The notes under the pieces: generated by a model
Told to the model about the DNA's origin: nothing
Database searches by the model: none
Seen by the model: only the letters and a program-made list of their open reading frames with translations
Shown: piece after piece, positions 39,700-48,802 of the stretch
Layout: each line of letters begins with the position of its first letter
Position numbering within the stretch: the first letter of the stretch is position 1
Assembly (NCBI RefSeq): GCF_029946005.1
Contig: NZ_JAQSDR010000040.1
Location: forward strand, 58,316-122,315
Direction of reading: 5' to 3'
DNA from: Aquabacterium sp.
GTDB lineage: Bacteria; Pseudomonadota; Gammaproteobacteria; Burkholderiales; Burkholderiaceae_C
DNA: 64,000 nucleotides
Translations under genes and position numbers: made by a program

Positions 39700-40800
39700 T
39701 CAGCGCAAGGCCGCTTGGGCTGCGGCCACTGGATCAACAGCCACCCTCTCTCCGGGCTGCAAACCGGAGAGCACCTCGGTTTGCGCGCCCGACGAGCGGC
39801 CCAGGCGAACCTGGCGCAGCCGTGCCTCGCCTTGGGTGGTCACCACGTACACCGACGTCAATTCTCCGCGCTCCACCACCGAGGCCGTGGGCACCATCAA
39901 TTGCCCCCTGGGGGCGAGACCTTCTGTTCTTGCTTTGAGCGGCAAACTCACCTTCGCGAACTGCCCCGGCAAAAGCGGGGGCACCGGGCCCGCGATGTCG
40001 ATGCGCACCGTGGCACTGTGGGTGCTTGCATCCAGCGACGGCAGCACTGTGGTGCGCACCCCCAAGAGCTGGCGCGGGCCATCCATCTCGTTGGGCAGCT
40101 CAATCTCGGCGGGCTTGGTGACATCCAGCGAAGAGGCGACCGACTCCGGCACCTGAACCGCCAGTCGCAACGCGGCAGGGTCATACACCGCCAGCAAGGG
40201 CACGCCTGGCAAGGCCATGTCACCCGCGCTCACGTTGACCTGCGAAATCCATCCCGCAAAGGGGGCTCGGATCGTGAAGTAAGCGGACTGCACCGATGCG
40301 CCTGAAGCCTGAGCACTCAAAGCTCGGGCTTGCGCCTCAACGGCTTTGTATTGAGCCTGCGCGTGGTCCAAGGCAGCCTTGCTGAGGTATTCCTTCTTGT
40401 AGAGCTGCTGCGCACGTTCATGGTCACCCTTTGCTGCCAGCAGCATGGCCTGCGCCTGTGCGAGTTGCGCTTGGCTGCCCATGACTTGCTGGGCAGCCGC
40501 GCTTTGATCCAGCCGCACCACAACCTGGCCCGCTTGCACGCGGTCGCCCGCTTTGACCAACACTTCAATGATGCGGCCCGGAACCTGACTGGACAAACGG
40601 GCGTCACGGACGGCCTCAACCGTGGCATCTGCCAAATAGGCCCCCTGCCCCGCCACCCGCTGGACGGTAACCGTCTTCAGCGCGGCCCCTGGATCAGCCG
40701 CAGCAACCCAAGATGATGCCCCCAAGGAACACGCCACAACGCTCAGCAAACGCCCCAAGGCCATCCATGACGAAGGAATTCTGTTTTGGGATGCGTTCAT
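39700..40800 (-). CDS. RND periplasmic adaptor (membrane fusion protein)
   Basis: Periplasmic adaptor joining the RND pump to TolC. It has 366 residues with signal peptide MALGRLLSVVACSLGASSWVAA. A lipoyl/barrel-sandwich half, LSSQVPGRIIEVLVKAGDRV, opens the body; a coiled-coil hairpin (about 95-165) follows, then beta-barrel and membrane-proximal domains with LQPGERVAVDPV. AGGAG precedes ATG 40800. First gene of the minus-strand run and divergent from an ArsR-family regulator. Confidence 0.92.
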   Translation of the reverse strand: MNASQNRIPSSWMALGRLLSVVACSLGASSWVAAADPGAALKTVTVQRVAGQGAYLADATVEAVRDARLSSQVPGRIIEVLVKAGDRVQAGQVVVRLDQSAAAQQVMGSQAQLAQAQAMLLAAKGDHERAQQLYKKEYLSKAALDHAQAQYKAVEAQARALSAQASGASVQSAYFTIRAPFAGWISQVNVSAGDMALPGVPLLAVYDPAALRLAVQVPESVASSLDVTKPAEIELPNEMDGPRQLLGVRTTVLPSLDASTHSATVRIDIAGPVPPLLPGQFAKVSLPLKARTEGLAPRGQLMVPTASVVERGELTSVYVVTTQGEARLRQVRLGRSSGAQTEVLSGLQPGERVAVDPVAAAQAALR

Positions 40801-40879
40801 GCCTGCTTCTCCTTGCCTACGAAATCATTTATCAATACTATATCGCCATGTAGCTATGCACGCAAGTCAGGATGGGATT

Positions 40880-41284
40880 ATGATTTCGACCAGTTGGACA
40901 AACCGGGTTGGAACGACGATGGAAGCCTTGGACGATCGCGCGTTGGAGCATGTGGCGGACTACTTCCGAGCACTGGCAGAGCCTTTGCGGCTGAAGTTGC
41001 TCAATGCCTTGCGGGACGGCCCGCTGAACGTGGGTGAACTCACCTCATTGCTGGGCTGCAGCCAGGCCAATGTGTCCAAGCACTTGGCGCTGCTGGCGAA
41101 GCTGGGGCTGGTGTCTCGCGAGTCCAAAGGCACCAGCGTCTACTACCAGATCGCAGACCCTCGCACCTACCAACTCTGCGATTTGGTGTGCGGTCAAATC
41201 GCCCAGCGGTTGATTGAGCAAGTTCAGGGCATGGGTGGCTTTGGCGTTAACCGAAGCCCCCTGAAGAAGCACCGCCGACCTTAA
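40880..41284 (+). CDS. ArsR-family transcriptional regulator
   Basis: Small winged-helix repressor divergent from the adaptor-RND-SQR run, so probably its regulator. I use ATG 40880 with AGGA upstream (134 residues); ATGs at 40856 and 40919 are alternatives. HTH: VGELTSLLGCSQANVSKHLALL; wing: SKGTSVYYQIAD. Cysteines occur in LLGCSQ and YQLCDLVCGQ. The position of BigR Cys45 is Asn here, so it lacks the BigR pair and may sense a metal or use other thiols. The 58 bases between the genes are AT-rich, with candidate -10 elements but no convincing dyad. Confidence 0.85.
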   Translation: MISTSWTNRVGTTMEALDDRALEHVADYFRALAEPLRLKLLNALRDGPLNVGELTSLLGCSQANVSKHLALLAKLGLVSRESKGTSVYYQIADPRTYQLCDLVCGQIAQRLIEQVQGMGGFGVNRSPLKKHRRP

Positions 41285-41307
41285 AGGTCGCCCCCCAGCT
41301 TGGGATC

Positions 41308-41832
41308 TCAGCGCAAAGGTTCTTCAGCACGCCGAGGGGCTTGGTTGTCATACCGTATGACGCTGATGTGGCCGTCGCCCTCCATGTAGGCATGGCGAAC
41401 CAGTTTCACATCGTCAACGCCTTGCTTTCTCAGTTCACTCATCAAGTCATCCTGACCGAGAAACTCCTTGCGCAGATTCCGCTTAAGCACCTGTCCATGC
41501 CGGATCAATGGCAGCTTGGGAGGCTCGAGCAAGAGGTGAATCAGCTTGAAGCGGAAGGCCGCCCAGTCCAACAGGTAGTTCCAGCCAACAATGGTGGACA
41601 CCAGCAACATGCCGTCGGCGATGGACTTGTAGTCGCCCGCCATCGCGTTTTGCGAGGCATCGGCCACGATGACCAGCAACAACACGTCTGAGATGGCGAT
41701 CGAACCGACATCCCTCCTCAGCAAGAACCGGAAAATGAGGAAGAGGAACCAATACATGGCGGACCCGCGGATCAGAAGCTCCAGCGGCGACATGGTGAAG
41801 GTGAAGAGTTGGATGATTTCGTCAGCGCTCAT
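41308..41832 (-). CDS. DUF421 (YetF-like) membrane protein
   Basis: The 174-residue protein has about three N-terminal helices (MYWFLFLIFRFLL, AISDVLLLVIVADAS, LLVSTIVGWNYLLDW), then a cytoplasmic YetF C-domain (LIRHGQVLKRNLRKEFLGQDDLMSELRKQG). Conserved RDVGSIAISDVLLL and GDGHISVI match DUF421. Function unknown; it has been linked to envelope stress and spores in other bacteria. It ends 24 bases from the ArsR gene (convergent) and follows a damaged membrane-protein gene. Confidence 0.85.
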   Translation of the reverse strand: MSADEIIQLFTFTMSPLELLIRGSAMYWFLFLIFRFLLRRDVGSIAISDVLLLVIVADASQNAMAGDYKSIADGMLLVSTIVGWNYLLDWAAFRFKLIHLLLEPPKLPLIRHGQVLKRNLRKEFLGQDDLMSELRKQGVDDVKLVRHAYMEGDGHISVIRYDNQAPRRAEEPLR

Positions 41833-41841
41833 GGCTTGGAC

Positions 41842-42305
41842 CTACGCGTTAGAGGGTTCATTGCGGGCACGAACTCCTCTCCACAATTCGTTGAGGTAGG
41901 GGATGAGGGGGAACACCGTGGCAGCGGCCAACAATGCGGCAATGTAGATAGCCGAAAGCGACTCTGACTTGAGCGCGATGTCGAAACGGGCCGACTCGAT
42001 GCCCAGACCAAACAAGGCCAGAAACTGAGACTCTTTCAACAGCGACACCATGACAATGCACATGAGTGGCAACAGCTCCAGAAAGCTGTGCACATGCTGC
42101 TCGCCGGGGCTGACCAAGCGCTTGCTGACGGCGTAGGTCACGTCCCACAAAGCGGTGGCTTCGTGAACGAAGAAGGCCGTGATCATCAAGCCGATCACCA
42201 GCGCATTGACTTCCAGAAGCACCGCGGGTGTTCAATGTCAGACCTGCGGTGAAATATCCAGTCGACGAAGCCTGCAAGCACCCACATCGGCACGAGGAAG
42301 TACAT
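41842..42305 (-). pseudogene. Membrane protein gene with internal deletion and frameshift
   Basis: Two pieces of one gene lie in different frames. From ATG 42305, one frame reads MYFLVPMWVLAGFVDWIFHR then RSDIEH and soon stops; another resumes with PAVLLEVNALVIGLMITAFF and runs to 41842, containing HEATALWDVTYAV and EQHVHSFLELLPLM. As I recall the family, about 20 residues normally separate IEH from the LEVNALV segment, so a small out-of-frame deletion near 42230 is likely. A shorter product from the GTG at 42222 (126 residues) remains possible. Function of the family unknown. Confidence 0.65.
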
Positions 42306-42361
42306 GAGTATGAACTGCACTGAATCTGCGGACATGGCTGATGTGGTCGGTCAAACTGCGA

Positions 42362-42961
42362 CTAAACAAGCTCAGGCAAGCGCAAGCTGGGGGAAGGATC
42401 GGTGCAGATGCAAAGGGACTCTTGCAGCTGCGTCAGCGTTCGGTCGCGCAGAGCGGGCGTGTGCGACGCCACGCCATCTGCAGGACACCACACCTTGAAG
42501 TCGCGCATGCAGGCATCCGTGGCCGTCATGGAAACACAGTGTTCGGTGGACACGCCAGTGAGGATCAATTGTCCGACATGGAGGTGTCGCAGCAACAGCT
42601 CCAGAGGCGTGGCGTAAAAACCAGAATGCTTGGGCTTGAGGACGAAGTAATCGCGCTCGCGTGGCGCGAGACTTCGGGCGATGTCGCCACCCGGGCCTTC
42701 CTGCGCGCAGGCATCTTGAACCACCTTTCGAAGGTCTGACCGCCAGCGCCCATGGTTGTCATTGACATAGACCACCGGCACCCCCACCGCATCACAACGT
42801 GCACGCAGGGCCTCAATGGCCGGGGCGATGCGCGCTGCATGGCGCAACAATGGCTCGCTGCTCGGAAACCGCCATTCGCTCATCATGTCAATGATGAGCA
42901 AAGCGCTTCCCCCAGCAGCATGCTCCTCCGCGAGCGGGGCGCGTCTTTCGTCAGTCGGCAT
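42362..42961 (-). CDS. Cysteine hydrolase, isochorismatase superfamily
   Basis: The 199-residue protein has the catalytic triad D25 (LLIIDMMSEW), K109 (VLKPKHSGFY) and C142 (STEHCVSMTATDA), so it is an amidase-type member such as nicotinamidase or N-carbamoyl hydrolase rather than an EntB-type isochorismatase. Substrate not determinable. It is not part of the siderophore cluster beyond 44 kb, although the fold is the same. It starts six bases after a small gene of unknown function. Confidence 0.85.
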   Translation of the reverse strand: MPTDERRAPLAEEHAAGGSALLIIDMMSEWRFPSSEPLLRHAARIAPAIEALRARCDAVGVPVVYVNDNHGRWRSDLRKVVQDACAQEGPGGDIARSLAPRERDYFVLKPKHSGFYATPLELLLRHLHVGQLILTGVSTEHCVSMTATDACMRDFKVWCPADGVASHTPALRDRTLTQLQESLCICTDPSPSLRLPELV

Positions 42962-42967
42962 GTTCGC

Positions 42968-43231
42968 TCAATCGCCGTTGACGACGGCGTGGGGCGGCAC
43001 ATTGGTCTGGCGAGCCAACTCCCGGTCGGCTTTGTTCTGGTCGCTGCGGCCATGGACACGCCCCGATTCGCCAGCCTCGTAAAGGGTGCCGTCTCGCGAA
43101 TGCGGCACTTCAGTGCACTGTTGGCGTCCAATCTGCATCGTCGCCCTCTCGGGCTTGATCATCGGTGTCGGCAACATGGGCACCTGAGTGATGACTTGCT
43201 GATCAATCGGTCTGAGTGATGGTCGCTGCAT
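42968..43231 (-). CDS. Hypothetical protein, 87 residues
   Basis: Not recognised. ATG 43231 has AGGAGC seven bases upstream, and the stop lies six bases before the cysteine hydrolase, which favours a real coupled gene. The sequence is polar and Pro/Arg-rich (QQVITQVPMLPTPMIKPERA...ARQTNVPPHAVVNGD), with no signal peptide or helix. It could be disordered, or a remnant in this decaying region. Confidence 0.45.
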   Translation of the reverse strand: MQRPSLRPIDQQVITQVPMLPTPMIKPERATMQIGRQQCTEVPHSRDGTLYEAGESGRVHGRSDQNKADRELARQTNVPPHAVVNGD

Positions 43232-43406
43232 GGTCTTGCTCCTGCCTGGAAAGGGTGCCGTGCTTGTCGTTCAGCAATCGCCGTACCAGGGAGATCTGCT
43301 CAGCGAGCAGGACGTCGTGGGGGGGGGAAGATGCAAGTTTTTCGGCAAACGCCTGAACCCATCGAACACATTTGCCGTGTGGACGCTTGGCTTGGCGGCG
43401 AACGGG

Positions 43407-43983
43407 TCAATCGGCTCGGTGCGGGCGTTTTAGACAAAGCACACACAATGCCACCAGTTCCCTTCGGAATGAAGAAAAGGCAGCAGCCAAGCCAGGTATG
43501 CAGCCGTTCTGAGAGAGATCGGCATGGGTGGCCTCCAGGAATTCCTCCGGGCTTCGTGGTGAGCGTCCCAGACACGCCGCCATCAAGGCCGGGTCGGCCA
43601 ACCGGTTCACCAATGCGGCAGGCACGGCCAGAAATCGCGCACAGCCCGCTCCAAGAGACCGTCGCAAAACCGCCAGATAGTCTCGAAAACTCAAGGCTTG
43701 CCCACCCGACGCGGCAATGCGACTGCAAGGTGCCAGTTCGGGCTGTTCCACCAGCCGCACCACCAGGCTGGCCAGATCGTCGATGTGCACAGGCTGGATC
43801 AGCTGAACCACGCGGCTGCCCCCTTCAATGGCGCAAGCGCGAAAAAGAGCGGCCGGGCCCTGGACGTACAGGGTCAGGATGCCCACCGCGTTGACGACCA
43901 CGTCTATGCCCCGAATTCGTGAAAGCCACAGGGCGGGTTCGTGGTCCATCGTGAAATCAATCTCTGCGAAGGAGCAGGGCGGC
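43407..43983 (-). pseudogene. SDR-type sugar epimerase/oxidoreductase remnant
   Basis: Protein-like sequence of an NAD-binding epimerase family, missing its N-terminal Rossmann segment. It begins mid-domain (AEIDFT, then WLSRIRGIDVVVNAVGI), jumps from PAALFRACA straight to GGSRVVQLIQPVHIDDLASL, and continues with the C-terminal RDYLAVLRRSLGAGCARFL and LGRSPRSPEEF. In full-length relatives the PAALF and IQPVHVDDL segments are over 100 residues apart, so there is a large internal deletion besides the 5' loss. No functional product is expected. Confidence 0.65.
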
Positions 43984-43984
43984 C

Positions 43985-44161
43985 ATGACCGCCGTGGCAG
44001 CGTTGGCTGATTTCAAAATGGTGCCTGAACGCCTCACACCCGGATTTGAGCATCACCTCTCCAGAAAAAGCTTGTGGTTGACTTACGGCGTATTCGCGGC
44101 GGGGCTGGCGCTGGCGCTGGCAGTCTTGGCCACACGGGATGGCAAGGGGCCGGACAAATGA
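43985..44161 (+). pseudogene. C-terminal fragment of a small membrane protein
   Basis: Open frame of 58 codons (MTAVAALADFKMVPERLTPG, FEHHLSRKSLWLTYGVFAAG, then one hydrophobic helix ending at DGKGPDK). It looks like the tail of a larger membrane protein: it starts abruptly, has no convincing ribosome site, and lies back-to-back with the epimerase remnant, whose 5' end is also missing at the same point. I cannot name the family. Confidence 0.4.
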
Positions 44162-44210
44162 ATCGACGCCGTCGGATGACCGGGCCAAGCGGGCGGTGAT
44201 GCTCGATTCC

Positions 44211-45425
44211 TCAGGCCAGAGGATCCAGATCCCGGGCACGCGTGCAGGCCATTGCCCGCCTGCGGCCCTGGACATCAACGATGATCAGCGCCAAAACCGC
44301 GATGACCGCCAGGGACATCAAGGACCACATCCCCTCCATAGGGGCTTCGGGCGAAGACTGGGACAGCAACACCAGTGAACCCATCGATCCGACCAGGATG
44401 GCCACGTCCTGCATGCTGCCCTGCGCGTTCATGAACACTGCCCTCATGCCGGGCGGCGGCGCGCCTGCCGTGTGCGAAGCCAAGGCCACGTTCTTGGCGG
44501 CGTTGGCGGCCATGAACAAGGTGAACACGGTGGCGGCTAGCAAGGGATGGTCTGATGGAACACCCCATGCGAAGAGGAGCATGGCCGCGATCAGTGCAAA
44601 ACATGCCAGCATGAATGGGGTGCGATACCCCAGTCGGTCAGCGCCCATTCCTGACAAGCGCATGCAAGCAAACGCAGCCAGCCCACCCGACGCATAAACC
44701 CATGGGATCAGGCCCGGCGAGACGCGCAAGTTGGTCACGAGGAAGGTGGCCAGCACCGGGATGATCAGAAAAGTGGAGAACTGGCTCAAGCCTTGCAATA
44801 AAAAGGCGCGCCTCACCCCGGGCAAGGCCCACAGCTGACGCCACGCGGCGAGACCTGAGGTATCACCAACGGCATGAACGCCCATTTTCATCCGCCAAAC
44901 CAGGATCAAGAGCGTGCAACTCAAGATGCTCATGAGAACGAACGCCGCCCGCCATCCCGCCAGGTTGGCCACACCCAGCGCCATGGGCACACCCAGGATG
45001 ACCGCCAGGCTGGCCCCACTCATGGCGGCAGAGATCGCCCGCCCTCTCTGATCCGAGGGGGCTCGGTCAATGACCTCGGCCATCATGGTGGCCACGACAG
45101 GTGCCCCGGCGATTGCGGCCAAGGCCCGGCAACACAACAGCCCCATCAAGTCATTGACAAAGGCGGTTGCCATGTTGGCCAGCACGAAGCATGTGAGCCC
45201 ACCCAGGATGACCCTTTTCTTGCCCAGTCGATCCACGATGAGGCTGGCACCCAACCCTGACAGCAGGGATGCCAGGGTGTAACTCACCGACAACCAAGCC
45301 ACATTCGGGGCAGCGAACCCAAGTTCGCGGCTCAATGCGGGCCCCAGCGGCAGCGGCATCACAAAGTCCACCATGTAGATGAACTGCCAGAAGGCCGCAA
45401 GCCAGATGATGTTTCGGTGAGTCAC
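44211..45425 (-). CDS. MFS transporter, probable siderophore exporter
   Basis: Inner-membrane major facilitator of 404 residues and 12 predicted helices; motif A LIVDRLGKKRVILGG after helix 2. GTG start at 45425 with GGAG upstream, nine bases after the TonB receptor stop, so the two form one operon divergent from the biosynthetic genes. By position it plays the role of EntS, moving the catecholate siderophore to the periplasm; by sequence alone it is just a drug:H+-antiporter-like MFS protein. Confidence 0.85.
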   Translation of the reverse strand: MTHRNIIWLAAFWQFIYMVDFVMPLPLGPALSRELGFAAPNVAWLSVSYTLASLLSGLGASLIVDRLGKKRVILGGLTCFVLANMATAFVNDLMGLLCCRALAAIAGAPVVATMMAEVIDRAPSDQRGRAISAAMSGASLAVILGVPMALGVANLAGWRAAFVLMSILSCTLLILVWRMKMGVHAVGDTSGLAAWRQLWALPGVRRAFLLQGLSQFSTFLIIPVLATFLVTNLRVSPGLIPWVYASGGLAAFACMRLSGMGADRLGYRTPFMLACFALIAAMLLFAWGVPSDHPLLAATVFTLFMAANAAKNVALASHTAGAPPPGMRAVFMNAQGSMQDVAILVGSMGSLVLLSQSSPEAPMEGMWSLMSLAVIAVLALIIVDVQGRRRAMACTRARDLDPLA

Positions 45426-45434
45426 ACCAGCTCC

Positions 45435-47393
45435 TTAGAAGCGCCAGGCGGCCGACACGCGAATGTCTCGCCCAGGCTCAGGGAAACCTGCAACCGCACC
45501 CCAGCGCGGGTGGTAACCAAAGCTGGACTGTTCGTGATAGAACTTGTCAAACAAGTTCTTGACGGTGAACGTCAAGGTGACGTCATCCGTGCCCGTTGGT
45601 TGCCATTGCGCATACACGTCGTGAACGGTGTAGCCCGCACGCGGGTCACTGCCCTCAGGCACGTAGCTCAGTTTCTCGACCAGACGACCCGTCCACCCCA
45701 GCTTCAGGTGCATTGCAGGCAGTTGATGGTCAAGCTGCGCCACCCAGGTTCTGCCATCCGAGTTACCCAGCAGCAACGAATCGTCTTGCGACAAGGGCAC
45801 ACCATTGACCGATGGCTTGGCTTGAGACACCCCCACGCTGGCTGACCACAAGGGAGCTTTGTAGCCTGCGCTGGCGTTGAAGCCTCGGGTGATCACATCG
45901 CCCATGTTCATGCGCACATCGTCATAGCCGATGAAGTTCGAGATGCGCTGACGAAAGACACTGCCAACGAGCTGCCAGCCACCCGACACCCAGGCCGCAC
46001 TGAGTTCGGAGTTGCGTGCCTTTTCAGGGGATATCTGAGCTGCGTTGTCCTGGTATTGCTTCAGGAAGGGCTCGACAATGCCGACACCCCGCAGTGCACG
46101 GGATTGAGTGGCCCGCAGCGTCCACGCATCAGTGGGCTTGAATGCCAGCGACGCGCTGGGTGATGCACCGCTGGATTCATATTGCTGTGACTTGATGTCG
46201 GTGTAGGCGTAGTGGTCATAGCGCGTTCCCAGCGTCAACTGCCACATGGTGCTGAGGTCGATCTGATCCTCCACAAAAACGCCTGTCACCCGCGCGGCCT
46301 CATCTGGCATCGGGCCAGTATCCACATCGGCATAACCCGTGTCGCTGCGATGATTGAGTCCATAGGTCAGGCGGTGCCTACCGGCCAGCACGGAGGTGTT
46401 GCTGATGTTGATGCCATGGCTGCGGGTGCCCAGCTTGTCAGGCTGTGCCGTCTCCAGTCCCACTTGGGCGCGGTTGTCGTTCACGAAGACGGTTGCAGCC
46501 AAGTCGATCCATTCATTACCAGGTACGTATTTGTAGTGAAGCGCTGTAGAAGTACGCTTCGTCCGTTCACGCGTGGGTGCATTGAACGCCGCAGGCAGCA
46601 AGTTGGTGCGCACGTTCCATAAACCCTCTTCTTCTCGTTGTTCGTGCGAAAGTTCGACTCGCTGGTGCTCACCCGGCCGCCATCCAGCCTTGATGAACAC
46701 ATCCTGGGCATCACTGCCGCTGTTGGGGACCTCGTCGCCTCGCCCATCCTTGTAAGACTGCCCCTGCAACGTGGTACCGCTGAACAAGATGTCGCCTTGC
46801 GTGCCAAGTCGAGCAAAGGCTGTGGCCGACAATTTCGTGGCTTGCGCGGCGCTTTGATACCCGGCCTTCAGCAGGCCGCCAGCCTGCTCCCCGGGCTTGA
46901 GCAAATCCAGCGCATTTTTGGTGATCAGCCTCAGCGCACCAGCCAGTGCACCAGGCCCCGCCGTGGCCGCCCCCGTTCCCGCCTCAATCTCCACACGCTT
47001 GAGCAATTCGGGCTCGATCATCAACTGGCCCATGTGGTGGTAGGCAGACTCGGGTTGCGCCGCGCCGTCGATGGTGACCGTCAGCATGCGTTCACTCAGG
47101 CCGCGCACGTACAGCTTCTGCGCCGCGGATTGGCCGCCGCTGACATGCACTTCAGGCGTCTTGCTGAAGACGTCACGAATGCTGCTGGCTTGCTCCACCT
47201 CGATTCGCTTGGCCTTGACGACGGTGTTGGTGTCTTGCCCACGGGTCGCAGTCACCACAACGGGATCCAGGGTTTGCGTTTGATTTTCAGCCGTTTGCGC
47301 CCAGGCACCAGCGCTGGACATCAAGGCCATCCAGCAAGGGCCGTAAACGCGGGCCTTGCGAAAAGGAATGGATGGTTTGGCAGTCGAAAACAT
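45435..47393 (-). CDS. TonB-dependent outer-membrane receptor for ferric siderophore
   Basis: Outer-membrane gated channel of 652 residues. Signal peptide at about 1-32 ends near GAWAQT; TonB-box-like DPVVVTAT; plug domain at 55-170 with VRGLSERMLTVTIDG and LLKRVEIEAGTGAATAGPGAL; 22-strand barrel ending in AAWRF (terminal Phe). ATG 47393 has GTGAGGA six bases upstream; a GTG at 47405 is possible. The FRAP/NPNL haem-receptor signature is not seen. Divergent from the DHB-siderophore operon across a Fur-box-like palindrome, so uptake of the cognate ferric catecholate is the best reading. Confidence 0.9.
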   Translation of the reverse strand: MFSTAKPSIPFRKARVYGPCWMALMSSAGAWAQTAENQTQTLDPVVVTATRGQDTNTVVKAKRIEVEQASSIRDVFSKTPEVHVSGGQSAAQKLYVRGLSERMLTVTIDGAAQPESAYHHMGQLMIEPELLKRVEIEAGTGAATAGPGALAGALRLITKNALDLLKPGEQAGGLLKAGYQSAAQATKLSATAFARLGTQGDILFSGTTLQGQSYKDGRGDEVPNSGSDAQDVFIKAGWRPGEHQRVELSHEQREEEGLWNVRTNLLPAAFNAPTRERTKRTSTALHYKYVPGNEWIDLAATVFVNDNRAQVGLETAQPDKLGTRSHGINISNTSVLAGRHRLTYGLNHRSDTGYADVDTGPMPDEAARVTGVFVEDQIDLSTMWQLTLGTRYDHYAYTDIKSQQYESSGASPSASLAFKPTDAWTLRATQSRALRGVGIVEPFLKQYQDNAAQISPEKARNSELSAAWVSGGWQLVGSVFRQRISNFIGYDDVRMNMGDVITRGFNASAGYKAPLWSASVGVSQAKPSVNGVPLSQDDSLLLGNSDGRTWVAQLDHQLPAMHLKLGWTGRLVEKLSYVPEGSDPRAGYTVHDVYAQWQPTGTDDVTLTFTVKNLFDKFYHEQSSFGYHPRWGAVAGFPEPGRDIRVSAAWRF

Positions 47394-47432
47394 GAGGATC
47401 CTCACTTCAGGTCAGGTTGAAACATTTTTGTA

Positions 47433-47461
47433 TTGCGAATCATTCGCGTTCGCATTACTAT
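47433..47461 (+). promoter_or_regulatory. Predicted promoter of the siderophore operon with embedded Fur box
   Basis: TTGCGA (47433-47438), a 17-base spacer and TACTAT (47456-47461) lie about 120 bases before the isochorismate synthase. The palindrome GCGAAT-C-ATTCGC (47435-47447) overlaps the -35 and spacer, and a further GTTCGCATT half-site follows. Placement suits iron-dependent repression of both divergent transcripts. Confidence 0.65.
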
Positions 47462-47578
47462 AGTTTTCTTCTTTTGAAAGCGCAAGCCCGCTGTATAGGC
47501 CAAGCCGTCATGTCATGACTTGGCCTGCTTGAAGCTCCTCAGTTCTTCAACCCCTGTTTCAAGGCATGGAGGCCGCTC

Positions 47579-48802
47579 ATGAGTCACGGTCAGACACAAG
47601 GCACCTGGTCCATTTCCCCCCCTTCGGCAAGCGCGCTGTTGCGCCTGTATCGAATGGGCGACGGCGTATTCATTTCCCCAAGCTGCAGCCTGCTCACACG
47701 CGGGGTCCACCGCCACCTCGACAGCCGCAATCTAGAGGTCCTGCCCTCAGACGCGAAACGACTGCTTCAAACCATCGCCAACGAGGCAGAGGCGGAACCA
47801 CTGCTGATCGGCGCCATCGGTTTTGACGATCACACCCCGCCCAGGCTGTTCATACCCGACGGCGTGGTGATGGGCGCAGGGGCTGCACCCCCTCACAGGT
47901 CTTTCGGTAGCGCAACCACCACCTTGACTCAGTTACCGGACGCAGACTCAGGTCACAGCTTCCCGCCGCAAGCCCGGTACTGTGGCAACGTCGAGAAGGC
48001 GCTGCGCCAGATCGAAGCAGGTCACCTCGACAAGGTCGTGCTCTCCCGTTCGCGCAAGCTGTTGGCGCAGGTCGATGTTCCGCGGCTTGTTCAGCGCCTG
48101 ATGCCCCGCAATCTCATGGGCTACACCTACGCGATCAACCTGGAGGACAGCGACTTGCCAAGTCATGCAAGGACCTTGGTGGGCGCCAGCCCCGAATTGC
48201 TGCTTCGCAAGCGTGACAGACATGTCGTCTCGCATCCGTTGGCAGGCTCGATACCGCGCTCGGCCGACGCCCTAGAAGATCAACGCAGAGCCGCCCGCTT
48301 GCTGGAATCAGCCAAAGATCTGCGGGAGCACGCCTATGTGGTCGATGCCGTGGCCCACACACTGGCCCCGTACTGCAGAACGCTGATCGTCCCGCCCGCC
48401 CCGACCCTGGTGTCCACGCCCACCATGTGGCATTTGGGCACACGCATCGTGGGCGAACTGAAGGATGAAGATGCCTCGGCGCTCGAACTGGCGCTGGCCT
48501 TGCATCCCACACCCGCGGTGTGTGGCCATCCCAATGCGGCCGCCAAGAACTTCATCCGTCAGCACGAAGGGTTTGACCGTGCTTACTTTGCCGGGCTCGT
48601 CGGGTGGACCGATCTGCGCGGCGATGGCGAGTGGGCTGTCACGATACGCTGTGCCGAGGTGACCCCGCAGCACGCCACCTTGTATGCGGGTGCAGGTGTG
48701 GTCAGTGGTTCCGATCCGCAACGGGAGTGGGCCGAGACCGAGGCCAAGATGGCGACCATGTGGGGTGCCATGGCGTCCACGCTGGTCAAGGAGGCCGCAT
48801 GA
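47579..48802 (+). CDS. Isochorismate synthase
   Basis: Converts chorismate to isochorismate, the first step to 2,3-dihydroxybenzoate (EntC/DhbC role). It has 407 residues (ATG 47579, GGAGG seven bases upstream). The chorismate-binding domain fills the C-terminal half: LDKVVLSRSRKL, GASPELLLRKRDRHVVSHPLAG, HLGTRIVGEL, LHPTPAVCGHP and the final YAGAGVVSGSDPQREW with Mg-binding acids. HPTPAVCGHP distinguishes it from anthranilate synthase. First gene of a five-gene run with stop/start overlaps. Confidence 0.93.
   Translation: MSHGQTQGTWSISPPSASALLRLYRMGDGVFISPSCSLLTRGVHRHLDSRNLEVLPSDAKRLLQTIANEAEAEPLLIGAIGFDDHTPPRLFIPDGVVMGAGAAPPHRSFGSATTTLTQLPDADSGHSFPPQARYCGNVEKALRQIEAGHLDKVVLSRSRKLLAQVDVPRLVQRLMPRNLMGYTYAINLEDSDLPSHARTLVGASPELLLRKRDRHVVSHPLAGSIPRSADALEDQRRAARLLESAKDLREHAYVVDAVAHTLAPYCRTLIVPPAPTLVSTPTMWHLGTRIVGELKDEDASALELALALHPTPAVCGHPNAAAKNFIRQHEGFDRAYFAGLVGWTDLRGDGEWAVTIRCAEVTPQHATLYAGAGVVSGSDPQREWAETEAKMATMWGAMASTLVKEAA

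Noticed and set aside
39700..41284. Calling the divergent ArsR regulator a second BigR.
   Set aside because: The residue aligned with BigR Cys45 is Asn and the dyad type differs, so the persulfide-sensing pair is absent.
42362..42961. Treating this isochorismatase-superfamily gene as part of siderophore synthesis.
   Set aside because: It has the Asp-Lys-Cys amidase triad and no carrier domain, and a dedicated EntB is present in the operon.
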